From JBFJVZ01 sp041623895 (GTDB lineage Bacteria > Planctomycetota > Planctomycetia > Pirellulales > Pirellulaceae): DNA of 18,209 nucleotides. Below the pieces are notes generated by a model. The model saw only the letters and a list, made by a program, of their open reading frames with translations, was not told the DNA's origin and did not search any database. The position numbers were made by a program, and so were the translations under genes. Shown one piece after another: positions 16,447 through 18,209 of the stretch (positions are counted from its first letter, which is position 1; each line of letters starts with the position of its first letter). The stretch is from the NCBI GenBank assembly GCA_041623895.1, contig JBFJVZ010000107.1:1-18209 (forward strand). Reading direction: 5' to 3'.

Positions 16447-16526
16447 GAGGGCTTCGGTATGAAAAAGATCGCCCGGAGGGATAGGTTTCGTTTGACAGGA
16501 AAGTTTGACCGAATCAACGAGAGGAG

Positions 16527-16556
16527 AACACAAACCAATTCTTATTGTTCTGCGTC
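16527..16556 (-). promoter_or_regulatory. Leader RNA hairpin upstream of paralogue A
   Basis: Arms 16527-16539 and 16544-16556 around a 4-nt loop. In the - strand RNA, 12 of 13 positions pair when G-U is allowed (three G-U, one A-G mismatch). The equivalent hairpin before paralogue B pairs at all 13. It lies between the inferred start of transcription (about 16605) and the ATG at 16446. Kept in both copies despite base changes, it may control translation or transcript stability. Confidence 0.45.
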
Positions 16557-16611
16557 ATTCTGCGATGATCCCTTTGCCGTCCGGCATTTTTCCGAGAATC
16601 GATCGTTCATG

Positions 16612-16640
16612 ATTCTAGCAGAACATTCCAGGCATTTCAG
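16612..16640 (-). promoter_or_regulatory. Extended -10 promoter of paralogue A with overlapping inverted repeat
   Basis: Reading the - strand: -35 CTGAAA (16635-16640), 17-nt spacer ending in TGC, -10 TAGAAT (16612-16617). TGC just before the -10 is an extended -10 element. Paralogue B has the same hexamers, same TGC and same 17-nt spacing, with a different spacer sequence, which argues for function. GAATC, 10 nt, GATTC (16596-16615) covers the predicted start site and is also kept in B; it may be an operator. The predicted leader is about 160 nt. Confidence 0.6.
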
Positions 16641-16771
16641 CGGTGACAGGCCGTTTAAACCAAGCGAAACCGAGTGCAAACAAACACTTGCAGCAAATTC
16701 GCATCTTCAACCCTCTGGCAACTGGACGCCGTTTGAACCAAGCGAGACAGGCCAGAAACCCTGCAATTCCA

Positions 16772-16807
16772 CGCAAAAGCCCACCGCCGAAAACGACGAT
16801 GGGCTTT
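16772..16807 (-). terminator. Terminator-like hairpin downstream of paralogue B
   Basis: On the - strand AAAGCCCATC (16798-16807) pairs with GGTGGGCTTT (16776-16785), 10 pairs including one T-G, 12-nt loop, then TTTTGCGT. It lies about 220 nt past the stop of paralogue B and upstream of the promoter of paralogue A, where it would insulate the two. Between it and the B stop (16808-17029) I see no gene; part of this (about 16810-16930) is sequence absent from the other unit. Confidence 0.5.
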
Positions 16808-17029
16808 GTCTGAAAGATAGTCGAGAGTTCAGAGGCCCAGTTGAACTTTTTCTGGCTGCCGTCGCCGAGTGGGACGCCCATGTTTCCCACCTACTATTGG
16901 CGGCGTAAATGTTAATCTTTGTCGAACTCTTGCGTGGCAATTAGCGGGCGCCGCTACTGTCCGAAGGGGGCCCGCCATGCCAACGATCGTAAGCCAAGAG
17001 CGGTTGCAGTTGGAACCTTGCTGGCTCGT

Positions 17030-17461
17030 TCATTGCTGCTTTGGCTGTGCCGACTGCTGGCTTATCAGCTTCTTTCGCTGGCGCTGCAGCAGGATGATTC
17101 TTGTCGCTAAGGGTATCATTTTCCCGCTTTGTCTCTGCGTCGCCCAGAAATAGCGAATCCCCCTAAAAATCTGACGGACGGCAAGTGCAAGGAGCAACGT
17201 CGATATCACTCCAATAGCGATCAAAGCGGGTGGGGAGGGCCGTGCTATCCAAATCACCAGTACACTCGCAAACACAATCAGTGCCACGAAAGCGCACCCG
17301 TCTCCAACTGGGTGCTTACTTGTTCTCACAAAAAAACCACACCGCTGGATTGAGTTTTCGTATTGGGCGGATACCAACTCCACTTCCCGTTCCAAAGCGG
17401 CAAGCTCCGACGAGAGCCTCTCTATTTCTGCCGGCAGGTTCTGACGGTCTACGGGGGTCAT
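17030..17461 (-). CDS. Small coiled-coil protein with two membrane helices (paralogue B)
   Basis: This 143-residue product has the same plan as paralogue A: coiled coil (5-38, LPAEIERLSSELAALERE), QRCG, SKHPVG, two helices (about 54-74 and 77-97, sharing ASVLVI, IARPS and PALIAIG), and a basic tail ending RQRKKLISQQSAQPKQQ. The membrane part is best kept (about 84 percent identical at 61-100), while residues 111-130 are the most changed (7 of 20 identical). I chose the ATG at 17461; a TTG at 17548 would extend it by 29 residues through the leader hairpin. The gene has its own promoter at 17627-17655. The ECF sigma factor fragment lies upstream on the same strand. Survival of both frames without a stop, despite about 30 percent divergence, suggests both are functional. 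The function is unknown. Confidence 0.75.
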   Translation of the reverse strand: MTPVDRQNLPAEIERLSSELAALEREVELVSAQYENSIQRCGFFVRTSKHPVGDGCAFVALIVFASVLVIWIARPSPPALIAIGVISTLLLALAVRQIFRGIRYFWATQRQSGKMIPLATRIILLQRQRKKLISQQSAQPKQQ

Positions 17462-17541
17462 GAAGACTCTCGCATGCAAAAGATCGCCTGAAGGGCAAGG
17501 TTTGGTTTGACCGGAAAGTTTGACCGAATCAACAAGAGGAG

Positions 17542-17571
17542 GACACAAAACAATTCATATTGTCCTGTGTC
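17542..17571 (-). promoter_or_regulatory. Leader RNA hairpin upstream of paralogue B
   Basis: On the - strand GACACAGGACAAT, loop ATGA, ATTGTTTTGTGTC (17559-17571 and 17542-17554) forms a 13-pair stem with two G-U pairs. As DNA the two arms mismatch at these two positions, so pairing is better in the - strand RNA than as a DNA palindrome. It is about 80 nt before the ATG at 17461. The flanking sequence is also kept in paralogue A's leader. Confidence 0.5.
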
Positions 17572-17626
17572 ATTCTGCTACGGTCCCATTGCCGTCTGGC
17601 ATCTTTCCGAGAATCAATCGATCCCG

Positions 17627-17655
17627 ATTCTAGCAAATCACCTCTGCAGTTTCAG
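17627..17655 (-). promoter_or_regulatory. Extended -10 promoter of paralogue B with overlapping inverted repeat
   Basis: On the - strand: -35 CTGAAA (17650-17655), 17-nt spacer ending TGC, -10 TAGAAT (17627-17632). The layout equals that of paralogue A. GAATC, 10 nt, GATTC spans 17611-17630 over the predicted start. Just upstream, GTCACTG and the element CTTCGCTTGGTCAAACGGC (17665-17683) are also kept, and may bind an activator. Confidence 0.6.
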
Positions 17656-17790
17656 CAGTGACAAGCCGTTTGACCAAGCGAAGCTGAGTGCAGACAACAA
17701 CTTGCAACTTGCAGCAATGTTGCTTCGGCAACCCTTGGAGAACGGGACGCCGTTTGAACCGATGCAGGCGAACAACCCTGCGATTCCAAG

Positions 17791-17825
17791 CAAAAAACCC
17801 ACCGCCAAAAACGACGATGGGCTTT
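17791..17825 (-). terminator. Intrinsic terminator upstream of paralogue B, likely ending the sigma-factor transcript
   Basis: On the - strand AAAGCCCATC (17816-17825) pairs at all 10 positions with GGTGGGTTTT (17794-17803; two G-U type pairs), 12-nt loop, and the stem runs into a six-T stretch. This is a good rho-independent terminator. It lies in the 635-nt gap 17462-18096, between the sigma-factor stop and the promoter of paralogue B. The rest of that gap beyond 17846 holds no feature I can support. Confidence 0.6.
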
Positions 17826-18096
17826 GTCTTAAAGAAAGTCGGGACGACTGTCCTTCGTTTGAACCGCTGATAACCGCAATTGTCGACGCAACGTTACGCC
17901 GAAGCGCCGAAGGCGTTACCGTCCTCCGACTCTTGAGGCTTTCCGCTTAGCTCCATCGGCAAGCCTGGCTGTTGCGGTACGAAACCGTTTTCGCTCCTTG
18001 GGACCGTCGCGCCCTCAGAACTCCGAGCGTGACCCAGGGCGGTTCGTCCGGAGGGTGCATGTTCGTCCCGGACTTTACCGCTGATGCGGGCCCGGG

Positions 18097-18209
18097 CTAT
18101 CGCTCCGGATAGACCTCTTTCGCTACGCGGGCCAGGGCGCGCTCGTGCTGTTTGCGGAGGGCTTCGGAACTGGGGACGTTGAGCCGTCGAGCGACTTCCG
18201 GCCAATTGA
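18097..18209 (-). CDS. ECF-type RNA polymerase sigma factor, C-terminal fragment (cut by the window edge)
   Basis: Only the last 36 codons are inside the window, ending in TAG at 18097-18099. They read NWPEVARRLNVPSSEALRKQ then HERALARVAKEVYPER. This is the end of sigma region 4: a helix-turn-helix (WPEVARRLNVPSSEALRK) that contacts the -35 box, followed by the final RALxRV helix. The pattern with EALRKQHERAL is typical of planctomycete ECF sigma factors, many of which are coded next to Hanks-type kinases, and a kinase gene does lie downstream on this strand. The fragment is too short to assign an ECF group. Recognition of the fold is fairly sure. Confidence 0.7.
   Translation of the reverse strand, partial: NWPEVARRLNVPSSEALRKQHERALARVAKEVYPER

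Larger units (their letters stand above)
15855..17846. repeat. Tandem duplication: unit 1 about 15855-16725, unit 2 about 16726-17746, start of a third to 17846
   Basis: The marker ACGCCGTTTGAACC begins at 15855, 16726 and 17747. Between markers, each full unit contains, in + strand order, a hairpin, the 3' flank (AGCGGGC, later CCATGCCAAC and ATCGTAAGCCA), a small membrane-protein gene, a leader hairpin and a promoter. Units differ in size (871 and 1021 nt), mainly because unit 2 has about 130 extra nt at 16800-16930. Proteins are 69 percent identical by hand count, so the duplication is old. The third unit is only about 100 nt and ends in unrelated sequence. Confidence 0.85.

Noticed and set aside
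17947..18060. A 37-codon - strand frame with an ATG after the sigma-factor stop.
   Set aside because: No ribosome-binding site, Arg/Ser-rich chance-like composition, no recognisable motif.
17894..18205. A 103-residue - strand open frame across the sigma-factor end.
   Set aside because: It is in another frame over the sigma region 4 coding sequence, which gives the recognisable protein.
1..18209. CRISPR arrays, tRNA or rRNA genes, intact insertion sequences.
   Set aside because: I saw no regularly spaced short repeats, no cloverleaf or rRNA-like sequence, and no transposase; the repeats present are a duplication, a REP-like element and single inverted repeats.

Overview
The window looks like chromosome of a planctomycete, most likely the Pirellulaceae (Rhodopirellula group). 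This is inferred from gene types, not from a marker gene. The supporting genes are a secreted PQQ-type beta-propeller, an SHD1-domain protein, a TadG-like pilus protein, a giant Ser/Thr kinase fused to a formylglycine-generating-enzyme-like domain, and an ECF sigma factor with the C-terminal style common in this phylum. GC-rich REP-like intergenic palindromes and a GC content in the mid-fifties also fit.

Region 1 (1-5660, + strand): a PQQ beta-propeller protein, a secreted YceI protein, a ten-helix membrane protein of unknown function and a CopA-type copper ATPase. YceI and the membrane protein are 3 nt apart and surely co-transcribed. The ATPase has a YHS domain and two Cys-rich heavy-metal-binding modules in place of the usual HMA domains. 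Just downstream is a 91-bp direct repeat whose second copy still spells the last 13 codons and stop of a second copA allele, followed by a large REP-like hairpin.

Region 2 (5732-8820, - strand): a secreted protein of unknown function, a TadG-like protein upstream of it, and an SHD1-domain gene. The SHD1 gene is broken by a one-base frameshift, and its 3' half is clearly richer in GC than its 5' end.

Region 3 (9055-11205): a secreted helical-repeat protein (+), the decayed remains of a type II toxin-antitoxin pair (+), and a small unknown cytoplasmic protein (-).

Region 4 (11206-18209, all - strand): read in the direction of transcription, this is the 3' end of an ECF sigma factor, then two tandemly duplicated small genes for a coiled-coil protein with two membrane helices, then the 1496-residue protein. 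That protein runs kinase, STAND NTPase, membrane helix, helical repeats, FGE-like domain. The FGE-like domain lacks both catalytic cysteines, so it is probably a binding or sensing module. The duplicated genes carry their whole control region with them: an extended -10 promoter with exactly 17-bp spacing in both copies, an inverted repeat over the start site, a leader hairpin kept by G-U pairs, and a terminator hairpin upstream. This sigma / small membrane protein / kinase-STAND locus is the best candidate here for an undescribed signalling or defence-like system. The functional link between its parts is inferred from position and strand only.
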